NCBI GenBank assembly: GCA_043228905.1
Contig: JBHGNT010000009.1
Span: 9,858,001 to 9,922,000, forward strand
From: Azolla caroliniana
Lineage: Eukaryota; Polypodiophyta
Direction of reading: 5' to 3'
Length of the DNA stretch: 64,000 bases
The position numbers and the translations under genes were made by a program. Positions 42,806 to 55,186 of this stretch are shown here, in pieces (the stretch's first letter is position 1; each line of letters starts with the position of its first letter). The notes under the pieces are model-generated. The model saw only the letters and a program-made list of their open reading frames with translations. It was not told where the DNA came from and did no database searches.

Positions 42806-44966
42806 GTAACTCTCCAGAGGTTGCGATAGTCTCTCAGATCTGTGAGGTATGACAGAACTAGTCGCACCCGGTGTCGATATGAGATGGTCGGGAGCCGAGC
42901 CATTCGGCTGTGCCGAATCGGTGGATTTGGTGCGAGAGTTGTCGGTTATCCGTGAAACCGATCTCGTGTTGTGGGCTAGGCCTTCATGAAGGGTTGGCAC
43001 GTCGGAAAATATTACCCTTTGGACTTCAATAGGCCTTTCGGCCGTTTTATGCATTGTCAACTCGTTGAACACGGCGTCCGAACTTCGGACGATTTGTCTG
43101 TGCTCAAGGTCCCAGAGTCGGTATTCGATCTCGCCGTCGGGTCCATACCCAAGGAAAACGTATTTCCTTGATCTTGGTTCGAGTTTCCGGAGTGTTGGAG
43201 CATGGATACTACGCGTTCTTGAATCGTCTGATTCATGCGTTCAGCAATTCCGTTCTGCTCTGGACTATAGGGTGCCGTATATTCATGTCGAATGCCGCTT
43301 TCCCGGAAAAATTTGACGAATTCATCAGACTTGAATTCTCCTCCATTATTGGTTCAGAGACATTTTCGTTTCCGACTAGTCTGGTTTCCGACCATTGCAA
43401 GCCATTCGGAGAAGATCGAGAACACCCGATCTTTGGTTCTAATGGGGTAAGCCCACACCGTCCGAGTGGAGTCATCAATAAAACTGACGAAGTACGAAGC
43501 ACCGTCGATAGATTGATGTGGCATCAGGCCATAGACGTCCGAGTGGACCAAATCGAGGGGACTCGATTCTCTTGGTGCTGATGTCGGGTGTGATGTGGCT
43601 ACTTGAGCTCGGGGATGTAACCGGGCTCTGGATAGGTGGGTTATGCCGGCCTTGCTGAGGTGTCCAAGTCGTCCGTGCCATAACGATGACACGGGGATAT
43701 CAAACAAAACTAAGTCACCCTCTTTGAGTGTGACATATAAAGGGTACAAGGAATGTACCTTTGGTCCTCGAGCAAGCAGGAGGTTCCCTTTCTAGAGTGT
43801 CCACCCTCCTGATGAGAACCCGGCACGGATGCCGGCTTCGTCAAGTTGTCCGACTGAGATCAAGGGTCTTGAGAGCTCAGGAACGTATCGGACATTGTGT
43901 AGTACGAGTGTGGAGCCACCCGGAAGGTTGAGCTCTATAGTGCCGATTCCGATTATAGCAACATGCTGCGAGTTTCCGAATCGAACTGAGTCGGAGTGCT
44001 AGTCCGAGTATTGCCAAAACTGAGATCGGTGAGGTGTCACATGATACGATGCGCCCGAGTCTAGGAGCCATGTGCTCAATTCCTCAGTCGTAAGCAGAAC
44101 TTCTGATTCGACTGGGTTCTCTATGGACAGTATGTTCGGGTCGGTCGTCAGAATTTCGGCTGAAGAGCCAACATAGTTGACCTGCTCATGCCGGCTACTC
44201 TTCTAATCCGCTCTCTGAGATTTGTCGGTTTTTTCTTTGAGTGCTCGGCAGTCGGCTTTGATGTGTCCTGGTTTCTTGCAGTAGTTGCAGAGTCGGTTGT
44301 CCCGGGACTTGCTCCAGCTTCGCTCATTGTTCAACGGTCAGGAAGAACTTCTTGCCCGGTTGTTCGATCGGTCGGTCAAATCTTGTACTACGTAAGCTTA
44401 ATCTGCCGAGTCTTTGGCGAAAGACTTTCTCCGAGTTGCTTTAGTCAGGATTGCGCTCGTTGAAGCATTGCACATGGTTGTAACGAAAGTTTCCCATGAA
44501 GAGGGGAGGCTACTCATGAGTATCATTGCTCTGAGTTCATCCTCGATTGCCGTCCCCTGAGACGAGATTTGGGAGCTTATGCTTTCGTACATTTGAGGTG
44601 TGCCTAAACCGAATCAGATTCTTTCATCTGCAGATTGTAGAGGCGCCGGATCAGATACATCTTCATCGCGGCAACCTTCTTTTCATAAGTTTCCGACATT
44701 GTTTTCCAAAGTTCGAAAGTTGTCGTGCATGATTGCACTGTGAAGTACACTGACTCGGACAAGTGCATCCGAATCGTGGCACGGATGATTCTGTCCAGCT
44801 TTAGCCACTCGTTTGCCTTGTATGCTTCTAGAGGATTTTCATTCTCAATCGGATCTATCTGACCCTTGATTATGAGATAGTCCTGCATTTGTTCCTTCCA
44901 GAAGTTGAAGTTCGAACCATCGAACCTCCTTAGACTTATCTCCCATGAGTCGGATGTTGATGCCAT
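42806..44966 (-). pseudogene. gag-pol: C5 gag, protease, integrase, degraded
   Basis: Gag ATG at 44966: FDGSNFNFWKEQMQDYLIIK, LDRIIRATIRMHLSESVYFT, KKVAAMKMYLIRRLYNLQM, a frameshift near 44600, ELRAMILMSSLPSSWETFV, a CCHC knuckle near 44280-44240, protease WLLDSGASYHVTPH near 44070, SLWHGRLGHLSKAGI, and the integrase with HSDVYGLMPHQSIDGASYF and FIDDSTRTVWAYP. Sequence continues to G4 at 42806. Several frameshifts and stops. Confidence 0.85.
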
Positions 44967-45651
44967 CTGCTTCGGTTTCGGTTGGTAAGACTTGGTTCAA
45001 AATTGACTACGAACCTTAGTGGGGTGCAGCCGGTCGGCTCACCCGATATCGTTCTAGTCGGTTTTGAACCCAAGTTGGTTTGGTTACGGATACTTGTTGC
45101 TGAACTTGCTCAGAGTAACTCCAATAACTTGAGGGACACAACCGACTAGTCTTCCCGAACGTTTCCGAGTCGGAGTGAGCCCGGTTAGATTCCGATTGTA
45201 TGCCGAATACCGATTACAAGAAACCGATTGTTTAGGTTGATTCTGCTTCGGATGACTACAGCAATGAGAGGGATAGATCCAACTGATCCTCCCGAATGTC
45301 GATAAGCCGAGTGAAGCACAAAGTGGTTGTTGCTAGGAGACTAATCTGCAACGGGTGGTTACAACAACTGAGTGAATAGCGTCCAGTGACCTATTCGGAT
45401 GTCGTTTAACCAAATGAAGCACGATTGGGTTGGTTGTTGCACAAGGAGCTCCCCTCAAGCGGTTACAATCACAGGAACAGAGTACGGCTAGCTGGCTTAC
45501 TCCAATTTGTGATTTAACATAGTGAGATGCGAGCTTTTTGTTTTTCTTCTCCCTTCTCTATTCTTCAAAGGAAACTAAAGCAGAATGTTGGTGATACCAA
45601 ATGTTGGGTGGTGTACTATGATGGCCGACAGCAGGTTGAAGAACCTCCAAT
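44967..45651 (-). other. C5 5' leader
   Basis: About 690 bp between primer site and gag ATG. It has no usable frame. Short degenerate motifs recur (GTTGTTGC, GAGTGAA, AACCGATT), suggesting an old internal repeat. Confidence 0.55.
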
Positions 45652-45665
45652 GCTCTGATACCAAA

Positions 45666-45972
45666 TGTTGGGGACAAGGCCGTCAATGCGGAAGTGCAAG
45701 CAACATTCGTGATGAAGAAGAACCTGTGTATGCGCATGAGCAAGATAGACACGGAGAGAGAGAGAGAGAGAGAGATAGGCACAAAGAAATCGTATTATTT
45801 CTTAGTAGCAAACGTTACAAATGACAACCAACCTTTCCTAAAGGTTACAAAGTCACTTTATATAGTGACTGTCCTAGGGCAACTACCCTTTATGCTATTT
45901 ACAGAAATAGCCCAAACTTGGGTTGTCCAAAGGGACAGTGTGAATACGGCCATTATACACTCGTATTCGACA
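45666..45972 (-). repeat. C5 5' LTR (307 bp) and primer site
   Basis: TGTTGGGGACAAGGCC to GTATTCGACA. Primer site TGGTATCAGAGC on the minus strand at 45652-45663. Minus-strand TATA box CTATATAAAG near 45857-45866 and a GA tract near 45754. Confidence 0.94.
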
Positions 45973-45977
45973 CTTGA

Positions 45978-47877
45978 AGTACAATTAATGTGGTGACACT
46001 CCTCCATTAGCAGAAGTCTGATTCTACAGGTAAACAGTTGTCCTTACGGCTTCAGCCCAGTAAAATTTTGTCATATGCTTCTCTTCGAGCATTGCCGTGA
46101 CCGACTCTTCGATCATCCGATTTTTCTGCTCGGCCATGTTGTTCTACTGCGGCATGTATCTGCAGGAGAATTCACACCGAATTCCTTCATCCTGCAGATA
46201 ATTCGAGAATTGGTCGGAGAAGTACTCCTTCCCGCCATCGAACCTTAGGCACTTCATCTTTCATCCGGTTTCCCTTTCTGCAAGGCTCTTTACCTTCAGG
46301 AAACACATGAAGACTTCACTCTTTTTTGCGATCAAGTACGCCCAAGTGTGCTGAGAGAAGTCATCGATGAAAGTCACGAAATATCGGCTTCCACCATGAC
46401 TCAGGTTCTGTGCCGGTCCCCATACATCCGAATGGATCACATTGAGAAAATTTCGACTCCGGTTAGCCTCATTGGGGAATGGAAGTCGGTGATGCTTTGC
46501 CAACTAGTAGGCTTCACAGACTTGGCCCTTTTGGCCACTGAATTTCGGCAAGCCGAAAACGATGTTTTTCATCTACATTTCTCGAAGCTTTGGGAAATTT
46601 ACGTGGCCGAACTGCTTGTGCCACAGGTCGATATCCGATTCGACCTTTTTCCCTCTCACAAACATAGCAGTGCCGACATCGTTGTTCTCGAGGATAAACA
46701 TCCTCTCTTCACAGCGCCCTTGCACGATTATCTTGCCTTCCTCTTTGATGTAGCAACCAAGATGCGTGAATCGAACTTGCATCCCTTGGTCAACGATCTG
46801 TCTGACCGACACCAAGTTCTTGGTTATTGTTGGGACGTGTAGCACGTTCATGATTTTCCCTTTCTGCCCGATGTGGCTGAGGGGAACTTCTCCAACATGT
46901 TCGATGGTATGGGGAGTGTCGTCTCCAGTTTCGACCACTCCTTCTTTTTCCGGTTTCTCCAAGTACGAGAACCATTCCTCATGACTCGTCATATGATTTG
47001 ACGCTCCAGAGTCAACATACCACACCTCGGCGTAGTGCGATCCATTTTCAGCTCATTTGGAGCCCTTGGCGTAGTGTGATCGCTACTGATTTCCTTGTTT
47101 GGTCCGCCCGGATCCGGATGCGGTTTTCTCTGAATCGACACGTTTCTTCCAGCACTCGCACTCCTTGTGACCTTTCTTGCCACAAAACTAGCATTTTGCT
47201 CCTGTTGGCCGTCTCCATTGTGCGCCGACTCGCCTCATCCGCCACGACCACGGGGCCTATCTTCCTCCGTGTACAACATCTTGTTGTCGGCGTGCGTACT
47301 AATTGACGCACACGTGCGGTTATCCTCTACTAGGAGCATCGAGTATAAGTCGAAAAACAACAGCATATTCTCCCTCGTACAAACCGCAGTTCGGAAAGCT
47401 CCGAACGTCGACGCTAACCCTCCGAAGCAGACTTGCACCATTTCGTCCTCCTCAACGTTTACATCGATGGAGGCGAGAGAGTCGCACATATCCTTGATCT
47501 TGGAGGTGTAGTCAACCACCGACATATCTCATTGTCGAACACTGCTCAACTCTTGCCTGATTTTGAGCTTTCTACCTGTGGTGCTCGCGGCGAAAATCTT
47601 TTTTAGATTTCCCCAAGCATCCGTTCATGTCTTCGCATCCTGAATGTAGCTCAGAAGCTGATTGCTCACACACGATGCAAAGTAGTAGAGAACTCTCCTT
47701 GCCGCTTGTTCCTAGACCAGGAAATCTCTATGTGTCGATTCAGGTGCTGCATCATTAGCTCCATCGACATAACTCCACTAACCACTAACCATACTGGTGC
47801 ATCTTGTAAGACCAAGATGCATAGTTGCTCCTGTCGAGCTTCTCAGTTAGTAGCAAGCTTCCCATTCCTTTGTCCAT
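45978..47877 (-). pseudogene. gag-pol: C3 gag, protease and integrase N-terminal half
   Basis: Gag ATG at 47877: MDKGMGSLLLTEKLDRSNY. Then VVDYTSKIKDMCDSLASIDV and DEMVQVCFGGLASTFGAF, a damaged knuckle, protease MWYVDSGASNHMTSH, NLVSVRQIVDQGMQVRF, LWHKQFGHVNF and integrase HSDVWGPAQN, FIDDFSQHTW. It closely parallels C2, so C2 and C3 are sister families. Multiple stops. Confidence 0.87.
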
Positions 47878-47981
47878 ATTGTTTTCGTATCTTTTCCAAA
47901 ATCGAAAAAACTTGACTCTGTCTTTATCGCTTGCTTTTTTGTCGGTTGCAGAGGAGTCTCAACCCTCGCACTTTGATACCA

Positions 47982-48088
47982 TGAAAAGGAATACGTGCGG
48001 AAGCATGTGTGTAAAAGACACAAAGTACACAATTTGGAAATATGACAGTTTGGTGAAACACAGAAAACACACAGAGAAGAAGAAGAGG

Positions 48089-48142
<54 letters not shown>

Positions 48143-48435
48143 AGACAACAATTCTATTCCAAGAAAATAACACTCTGTACATAGGATGTTCTTAGAGAGC
48201 ACTTTTATACAAGTGAATATGGATTGACAGAAGTATTGACACGTACTTCAATGCTCATCAATAAGCCCCTACACCAACTCCAAAAATATATTCCTACACG
48301 GAATATCTTTATAACGTCCTCCTGGTTTACGCGCCACTACAGCCTCTCATTGCACACCCGGTTTACACACCCAACCTACACACTGGTTTACGGACTGGTT
48401 TTACGCGCACCCAATGTTGAGCGTGTATCTCAACA
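47982..48435 (-). repeat. LTR shared by C3 (as 5' LTR) and C6 (as 3' LTR)
   Basis: TGAAAAGGAATACG to GTATCTCAACA. On its left is a primer site (TGGTATCAAAG, 47971-47981, minus) leading into C3 gag; on its right is a polypurine tract (GAGGGGGAG, minus) leading into a second internal region. One LTR thus serves two tandem elements. Contains a (GA)24 tract at 48094-48141. Confidence 0.85.
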
Positions 48436-49502
48436 CTCCCCCTCAAGCTCAACTTGAGGTTCTGCCTGCTCTTCCGAATCTTCGTTCCGGCTTCTCCTGG
48501 CTTCACGTCTTGCTCGCACTCCCCGACCCATTCGATTCCGCGCGCTTCACCCCTTTCGGTCGGCCTGTTTGCTTGTGCAGCCTTTCTCAACTCCCTTGTT
48601 GTCGTGGTGTTGGTGCCCCTTTCGTTGCCCTTTCCTCCGCTTGGCCTTCAGTTGATTCGACATGTCTAAATCGAACATTTCGATTGAATCAGTCGCTTCC
48701 TATTCATCTCCACTTTCGCCCGAATTGGCTATCTCCAATTCTTCTTCTATCTTTAGGCCCTTGACCACATCCTACCATGTCTTCAGTACCAACATTCCAT
48801 TTCGGTTTTCGATTGACGGTTCCTAGCGCCACCTTGACTCCCCTTGTTCATGGAGGCTGTTGTCGGCACTATCTCTGTGCCTCCAATTCTGTTAGTGTCG
48901 GTCGCCACTGTTGTGTGCCGATCCACCTCCGTGTACAGCATTCGGTTGTCCGATTGAGTGTTCGTAGACCCACTCACATGGTTTTCTTAGACCATCAGCA
49001 TCGATTGCAAGTCGAAGAAGGATGGTGGTTTTTCCCAAGTGGAAATCGTCATCCCAATAGGCCCATACCTTTGCGCTAAACCACCGAGATAGCTCTGGAC
49101 GATTCTATCTTCGTCCATCGTCACATGAAGGACCCCAGCGCATCATAGAACTCCTTTATTTTGGTGGTAAAGTCGGTAACTAAGATATCCCATTGTTGGA
49201 TGTTGTTGAGCTCTTCTCGGAGCTGCAACTTCCGGGCCATGGTGCTTGCCAAGAAAATCTTCTTTAGATTTTTCCAAGCTTCTTTCGACGCTTTTGCATC
49301 CTTAATGTAGCCAAGCATCTTATCGTGCACACAAGACACTACAATACTTTGCTTCCTCATTCCTCCCATGCCGGCAAGTCCTTATGTGCCAGCTCCGATA
49401 TCCGTGTCCGAGCAGGTACTGGTGCATCTTGTATGACGAAGATCTGTAATTATTTCTGTTGAGCTTCTCTGTTGGTAACGAGCTAGCCATACCTCTGTCC
49501 AT
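48436..49502 (-). pseudogene. C6 gag joined directly to the RNase H tail extension
   Basis: Gag ATG at 49502: MASSLPTEKLNRNNY a few codons in, then ARKLQLREELNNIQQ and IKEFYDALGS, ending in a knuckle start TEMECWY at about 48783. The sequence then switches at once to the charged tail seen in C2 (VKGLKIEEELEIANS; QLKAKRRKGQRKG; EKGCTSKQADRKG) with two stops. The abrupt joint implies a deletion of about 4 kb. Confidence 0.75.
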
Positions 49503-49604
49503 TCTTTCTTTGTCCTGTTCTTTTGCCAGAAGTTAGGTTTCCTTTGTCTACTTAGAGCTTTCTATCAGTAATAGAGGATTTTCACCCCTCTCACTCTAAT
49601 ACCA

Positions 49605-50161
49605 TGAGACGAGTTGTGTGCAGAAGCTCGTCGATGTAACCGAAGTCACCGGTTATGAACATAAAATATTTGCACGTTTAATGAAGGCTTTACAAAACAC
49701 AAAGAGTACGTGTACAGACAAAGAGAGCAGAAAAGTAAATTAAATTCAAGAAAATAAACTATCTATACATACAATGTGATCAGTAAGAACTTTTATACAA
49801 GTCCTTAAAAGTTCTGACAGAAGTACAGACATGTACTTCAATGCTCGTACCGAGCGACTGACATGCACTTTAATGTTCGTACCCATTTATCGGAATAGCA
49901 AAAAAAAACAGAGACAAGGTTTAATGGAAGCTTCAATCACAGAGACAGAAAGCGGGAGAGATAGAGAGAGCATAACAGTGAACTCAATTCAAAATAATAA
50001 CACTTTGTCTGTATACAATGTCCTACATAACACTTTTTATACAAGTCCTTAAAAGGACTAACATGTACTTCAATGCTCGTACCGAGCGACTAACACTGAC
50101 TCCCAAAGATATGCCTACGTACTAAGCTAGGATCATAGGCCTTTAACGGCCTATCAGTTAC
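49605..50161 (-). repeat. C6 5' LTR, truncated by C7, with internal duplication
   Basis: Starts TGAGACGAGTTGTG next to a decayed primer site (TGGTATTAGAGTGA, minus, 49591-49604). A block around TTATACAAGTCCTTAAAAG and ATGTACTTCAATGCTCGTAC occurs twice (near 49795 and 50037). It is similar in layout to 47982-48435 but clearly diverged. C7 begins at 50162. Confidence 0.65.
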
Positions 50162-50899
50162 TGTTAGGAAACAAGTTCCTCCGGATGGGAAGTGAGAAGA
50201 ACAGTACTGATGAGCAAACTCGGCCGAGGCCGATAGGTCGAGGCCGAATCCGGATGTGGAGTACCCGGCTATAGAAGACCCGATGAGAACCGGATGACGA
50301 GTACCCGGCTACAGAAGACCCGGTGAGAACCGGATGACGAGTACCCGACTACGGAAGACCCGGTGAGAACCGGATGACGAGCACCCGGCAAGAGCTGGAT
50401 GGTGAAGGCCCAATGAGAAGTGCTCACCGGATGAAGGGACATATTCGTAAATATGTTTTCTGAGAGTTCATCGGAGCTATATTTGTAAATAGCCGAAAAG
50501 TCATATTAGTGTAAATATGACTTAGGGCAAACTTAGAGGAGGTTCATGTTGTAGTTGTTGTCATTCTTGTTGGCGCAAGATTAGAGCACAACAGTGTATA
50601 GAGAGAGAGAGAGAGAAAGAGACGAAGAGTTCGTATCTCTATTGTAACCGCCACCTGTGGCAAAGACAGTGAACAAGAGGTCGTTGCCTCTGTGTTCATC
50701 TATTGTATACTGTTACATAGTGATAGTTAGCAGTTAGTGGACTGTCGTGGTTTTTTCCCGTGTTTGGGTTTTTCCACATAAACATCTTGTGTACTCTTCT
50801 CTCCATTGTGTCGTGCATTCATTCCCGGTTTTTTCTATGTTTGATTCAAAGCTTGGTTGTGGCCGAGCGTTGTTCTTCGGGAGCGTGTAGTTCCTGACA
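50162..50899 (+). repeat. C7 5' LTR (738 bp) with 40-bp GC-rich repeats
   Basis: TGTTAGGAAACAAG to TAGTTCCTGACA; the ends carry short inverted repeats (GGAA...TTCC). Units starting GGATG at 50252, 50292, 50332 and 50372 repeat every 40 bp (GAGTACCCGGCTA, AGAAGACCCGGTGAGAACC). The primer site TGGTATCAGAGT lies at 50903-50914. Confidence 0.88.
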
Positions 50900-51035
50900 A
50901 AGTGGTATCAGAGTGAAACGACACTGAAAATGGACGAATCGTTGGGAGGCATGTTCAAGCTCACCGGCTCCAACTATTCGGTGTGGAAGTCATAGATGAG
51001 GGACATGCTCGTGGTTAAAGATCTTTGGTTGCCGG

Positions 51036-51698
51036 TGTCGCGTTGCTACGCGCGTGCATGTAGAAGGGGCGGGACAACGGGGGTCTTGGACTGAGGAGAG
51101 AGAGAGAGAGAGCGAGATTCACAGACACGCAGATGCGAGAAGGAGAGATATAGAACGGAACACTTGATTACAACAACAAGAGATTACAAACTCCGACGGT
51201 TACAACCGGCAAGGCAGCGATGGGCCCGACACGGGGACCCTACTCACGCACACAGACGGAACACACTGGACCCAGAGAAACACAAAAGGAAAAGCCTCTG
51301 TTGGCAACGCACAGGCTACCGACGAAGCAAAGGCGTCGAACTCCCCGCACCCACAGAGAATGACAGTCGGAGGAGGAGAGAGAATTCCGCCCTCGGTCCT
51401 GCAGCACTTCGTCCTCCTTAACGCGCGATCCCCACTCTTCCTTCTCTCCTCTCCTTAAGTCAATCCCAAAAGGGGGTGCCCCTTTTCCCCTAGTCAAATC
51501 GCTTTATTCCCTGTCCCTTCTGACAGAGATACGCACAATCCCTCTAATAATTGTGTACTACTTAGTATTTACGTCAGCCGATCCATTTATGAATCATGTA
51601 CAAAATATCAAAATATCAATTCACGCGTCCATCCGTGTAAGAGCCGATCCATGCGCCCTTTTCTCCGATTCCGCCTATGGCCGGTTTTCTTCACGACA
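51036..51698 (-). repeat. G3 3' LTR (663 bp)
   Basis: TGTCGCGTTGCTACGCG to CTTCACGACA. Related to the solo LTR at 22358-23048. Its GA tract is short (51098-51114) compared with the 5' LTR. Confidence 0.92.
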
Positions 51699-51745
51699 TC
51701 CGCCAGCATGCGCCAGAGACAGGTAGATACCGAAGAAAATCGGCT

Positions 51746-53604
51746 TCAGTCGGCGCTCTCTGATTCTTTGTCGGGCCCGAACTGATCGTTGTCGTCACTC
51801 TCGTCCACGCCCTCTGGGTCCGGCTCGTCCTCGAACCGCTTCTTGAACGCTTTGATCCACTTCCCGGCCACCGGTACTGCTAGCCGTGTCCCATCAAGTT
51901 CCGCGAGGTGGTACACGCCATTGTTGTTCGCGCTCATCACCGTGTAGGGCCCGAACCATCTCCTCTCAAACTTTCGCACCGCCTTATGCTGATTGTCGAG
52001 GCTGCTGTCATACACCAAGACCCAATCGCCCTCCTCGATCTTCTTTGGTCGCAACCGGTGCGTCTGGTTGAACCGGGTCTTGTTCTATTCCCTTGCCGCC
52101 CGTAGCTTTTCTTTTGCCCGTTTCATGTCCTCCGGCCTCCGCTCGAGATGCTGAATCCGCGCCGCCAGCAACTCCTCCCGGCTCATCTCGTCCTTCCAAT
52201 CTACAGCCGCCCACGAAGAAACCGTCCATTCCACCGGCATGATCGGCTTCTGTCCATACATCAGCTCTGCCGGCATAAACCCTGTTACCGAACTGTGCGT
52301 AGTTCGGTCCACCCATAGTGCGTAAGAAAGGAGTCGCGGCCAATTCCCGACCTGCCCTCCGCATGCACGCACAAACGCCTTTATGATCAGCCCATGCCCA
52401 CGTTTTACCTTTCCGTTCGCCTCTGGATTGTACGCCGTAGTGAGGGAGATTTTGACCCCTAGCCGTTCGAACAGCTCCTCAGCCTCCCTCGCATCTAGCT
52501 CTCCCCGGTCCGCCACGATCCTCCCGACGCACCCGTACCGACACACTACCTCTTCGATCAAGAACCGGCATACCGCCACGGTTGTCTTGTTCTACAGTGT
52601 GCGGCCTTCCACCTGGTTCGTTAAGTCTTCCCGCGCAAGCACCAGGTATCGCATCTGTCCTACTCCCATCGGCATCATCACCAAGTCCACCATCCACTTG
52701 AAATGGACCGTAGGTGGATAAGTCGGGTGTAGCTCGTCCCGATGTCGGACTACGGAGTGCATCTGACAGCTTTCACAAGTCGTTACGAACTGATGCACGT
52801 CCCGGTACAGCCCCGGCCACCAGTACTTCTCCTTCAGCTTCTCGAACGTGGCCCACGTTCCGCGGTGTCCGGCCTAGGGACTCTCGTGAAATGCCGTCAG
52901 TAGTTTCCCATGTTCTTCTTTCTTTGCCACTACTCGGAGTGGGATGTCGTTTCTCTTCTTTGGGTGCCTCCATATGCACCCGTCCCGCAGAAAGAATAGT
53001 TATGCCTTCTTTCGTACCTGGCTTGCCTCCTCTCTCGTCCATGCTGCGTCCGGCGTCATCGTCCCTAGGAACCTCCCGATTTGGAGCCACTCCCCGTTGT
53101 ACCTGCTTTCGTAAAATTCGTTAAGCGCCAGAGTGTCCCTTTTCCTCGTCGTTACGTTAGCCGACCCGAAGAAATCCTCGCCGACTTCTTCGTCATCTGA
53201 AACCATGCCGTCTTCGTCGCTGAACCTTGCCCTCGAAAGCATGTCGGCCATGGCGTTGTCTTTTCCGGAGATGTGCAGTATCTCCGGGTTCAGGGACTTA
53301 ATGTACGGTATCCACCGGGTTGCTAGGTCCGGCGTCACGCATCCGGAAACCATGCCGAGTATCGACAGGCAGTCCGTCTCGATGATCACCTCCATCCCAA
53401 TCACATAGTCCTTGTCGGCCTTGACTGCCGAAACAATACCCCAAATCTCGCGCTTACCTTCGCCCCGAACCGGATCGGGAATCGTACGCCGTCCTTGTCC
53501 TCCTGACTGATTACCCACCCGATCCCAGTCGGGCTCGTGTCCACCGTCACGCAGATGGGAACACCCTTGCCATAAACCGCTTTACGGAGGGCCAACGCTA
53601 CCAT
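51746..53604 (-). pseudogene. pol: G3 RNase H and integrase
   Basis: RNase H from 53604 (VTVDTSPTGIGWVISQEDKD), a frameshift, then VIIETDCLSILGMVSG, ISGKDNAMADMLSRA. The integrase then runs in one frame to 51746 except for stops: HHCC AGHRGTW to CESCQMH, KWMVDLVMMPMG, IVADRGEL, AYNPEANGKVKRG and C-terminal RPKKIEEGDWVLVYD, RRWFGPYTV. Stops at about 52999, 52874, 52589 and 52082 all fit C-to-T or G-to-A changes. No chromodomain: the tail is acidic (EDEPDPEGVDESDDND). Confidence 0.9.
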
Positions 53605-53640
53605 AAGCGCCTCCTTTAGTCTCCGGACCGACTCTGTGTG

Positions 53641-55058
53641 CTACGCCCTCCACTCGAACCCACACCCTTTCTTCAATAGCCCGTAGAGAGGCTCCACAAC
53701 ATGCGTGTAGTGCGGAATCCAGATGTGGTAGAACGCGGATGCTCCCAAGAATCTGTGGACCTCCGTGACCTCCCTCATCGCTGAGAAGGCCTCCACCTTT
53801 GCCGGAAACGGTTTCCTACCGTAGGGCCCGCATAGGTGTCCGACCACCAAGATCTCCGACTGCCCGAACGCCGATTTTTCTCCGAAGAAGGTGAGTCGTA
53901 CGTTTTCGAGCTTCTGCAGCACCTTCTCGCAGTCGTTGATGTGGTTCACGACAAACCTCCGGCATCCGTCTAGCCCGACAATCTCGTCCGCGTCATCCAC
54001 CGGACACCCCTTTATCAGGATGTCATCCAAGAATGGCATGGTGATGTCCGGGATGCAGTCTCTGAGCACCTTGTTCATTGCGTTCACCATATGCGCCACC
54101 GAATTTGTCCCTCCTTGTGGTAGGGTACACATTCGTACCAGGCCGAGAGGAGTTCGCATCGTCGTGATATCCCTGCTCTCCACAGCTAGCTGGAACTGGT
54201 CGTACCCCGAGTATAAGTCACCGACCGAATAGATCGACCTTCCAGCGAAGGCCTCCGCGAACTCGTCTATGGTCGATCTAATTCCTACATTACGGATGGT
54301 CACCCTGTTGACCGGTTGCAGGTCCTGAATGAAGCACAATGTGTTGTTCTTCTTCGGCACCGTAAACCACCGATTCGAATACGGGGCACTCGACGGTTCG
54401 AGGATGCCCATCTCCACCTTCTACTTCACAAGCTCCATCAACTTCGGGATGTGAGCTCTCGGCACAGGAATCGGTTTGAGATTCCACAGTACATGCGGTA
54501 CCGTGAAGATCACCATCGATTCAACGATCATCGGGTCCACGCACCCGATCTCCTCCGCCGAGAACGCGAAGGCTTTCCCATGCCTTCCAAGCATTCTCCG
54601 AAACTTGTCCTCCTCCGCCTGCAGTAGAAAGCCACCCCCACCAACCTTGAGCTCCCGTAGTGTTATGTCGGTGAACCGGTGCCCTATGCCAGCCGAATTC
54701 CGTAAACTGGGGTCCGACGCGACCCCTTTTATCCGCTCCTCGCTACCCTCCGGCAAGGGTGCCGGACCGGCCTCACCTTCCGGTCCACAGTCTTGTACTT
54801 TGTATCCACGCTGGCCGTCCAATCTGACCCGATCCTTTCCCCGAAGTCCGCGATGACTTCGTACATTCCCATCAAACCTACCGGAACGGTTCGGTCTTCT
54901 CTAAGGTCTTCACCTATCACCTTTCGCAACTCGCCCAAGGTGTCGTCAAAAGAGACCGCCTCCACAGAACCGCTGATGTCTTTGTCGGGGAAGAGGACTC
55001 CGCATCCCCTGAGCCGCTCCTCCGCTCGCTTCCTTTCCCGGCCGTTGACACCGGCCAT
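53641..55058 (-). pseudogene. pol: G3 reverse transcriptase and upstream linker
   Basis: From 55058 a linker with MAGVNGRERKRAEERLRGCG and KYKTVDRKVRPV, a frameshift, GVASDPSLRNSAGIGHRF, PHVLWNLKPIPVPRAH, a TAG at 54418 (expected Gln), then RT: MEMGILEPSSAPYSNRWFTV, FIQDLQPVNRVTIRNVG, LPQGGTNSVAHMVNAMNKVL and the catalytic PFLDDILIKG, ending FLGASAFYHIWIPHY. FLDD replaces the common YLDD in this position. Confidence 0.9.
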
Positions 55059-55186
55059 AGTACAACCTCCGTTGTTGAAGAACCAAAAATTCCTACCTAT
55101 GGTACATGTCTTCTTCCGTACTGTACATTTGTGGGGTTTTTTCCGGGTGTCCGGACTATTGCGGCCCCACGCCTTGATAGCCCTCT

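Larger units (their letters stand above)
34661..45972 (-). mobile_element. C5: Ty1/copia element, TSD CTTGA, carrying G4
   Basis: LTRs at 34661-35053 and 45666-45972 flanked by CTTGA (34656-34660, 45973-45977). Minus-strand copia order of domains. Gag starts MASTSDSWEISLRRFDGSNF, unlike the C1-C4/C6 group, so it is a separate family. G4 is inserted in its RT N-terminal region. Confidence 0.95.
28666..48435 (-). mobile_element. C3: Ty1/copia element, split into three visible pieces
   Basis: Pieces 28666-28965, 32948-34660 and 45973-48435 read in order, on the minus strand from the right, as 5' LTR, gag, protease, integrase, RT and RNase H. C4, C5 and C1 separate them. CATCC duplicates at 28961/32948 and CTTGA duplicates at 34656/45973 mark the C4 and C5 insertion points, so the pieces can be joined. 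The 3' end lies beyond the left edge. Confidence 0.88.
47982..50161 (-). mobile_element. C6: internally deleted copia in tandem with C3
   Basis: Minus-strand order: truncated 5' LTR (49605-50161), gag, deletion junction, C-terminal tail, 3' LTR shared with C3. Protease, integrase, RT and RNase H are missing. C7 cuts its 5' LTR at 50161. Confidence 0.75.
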
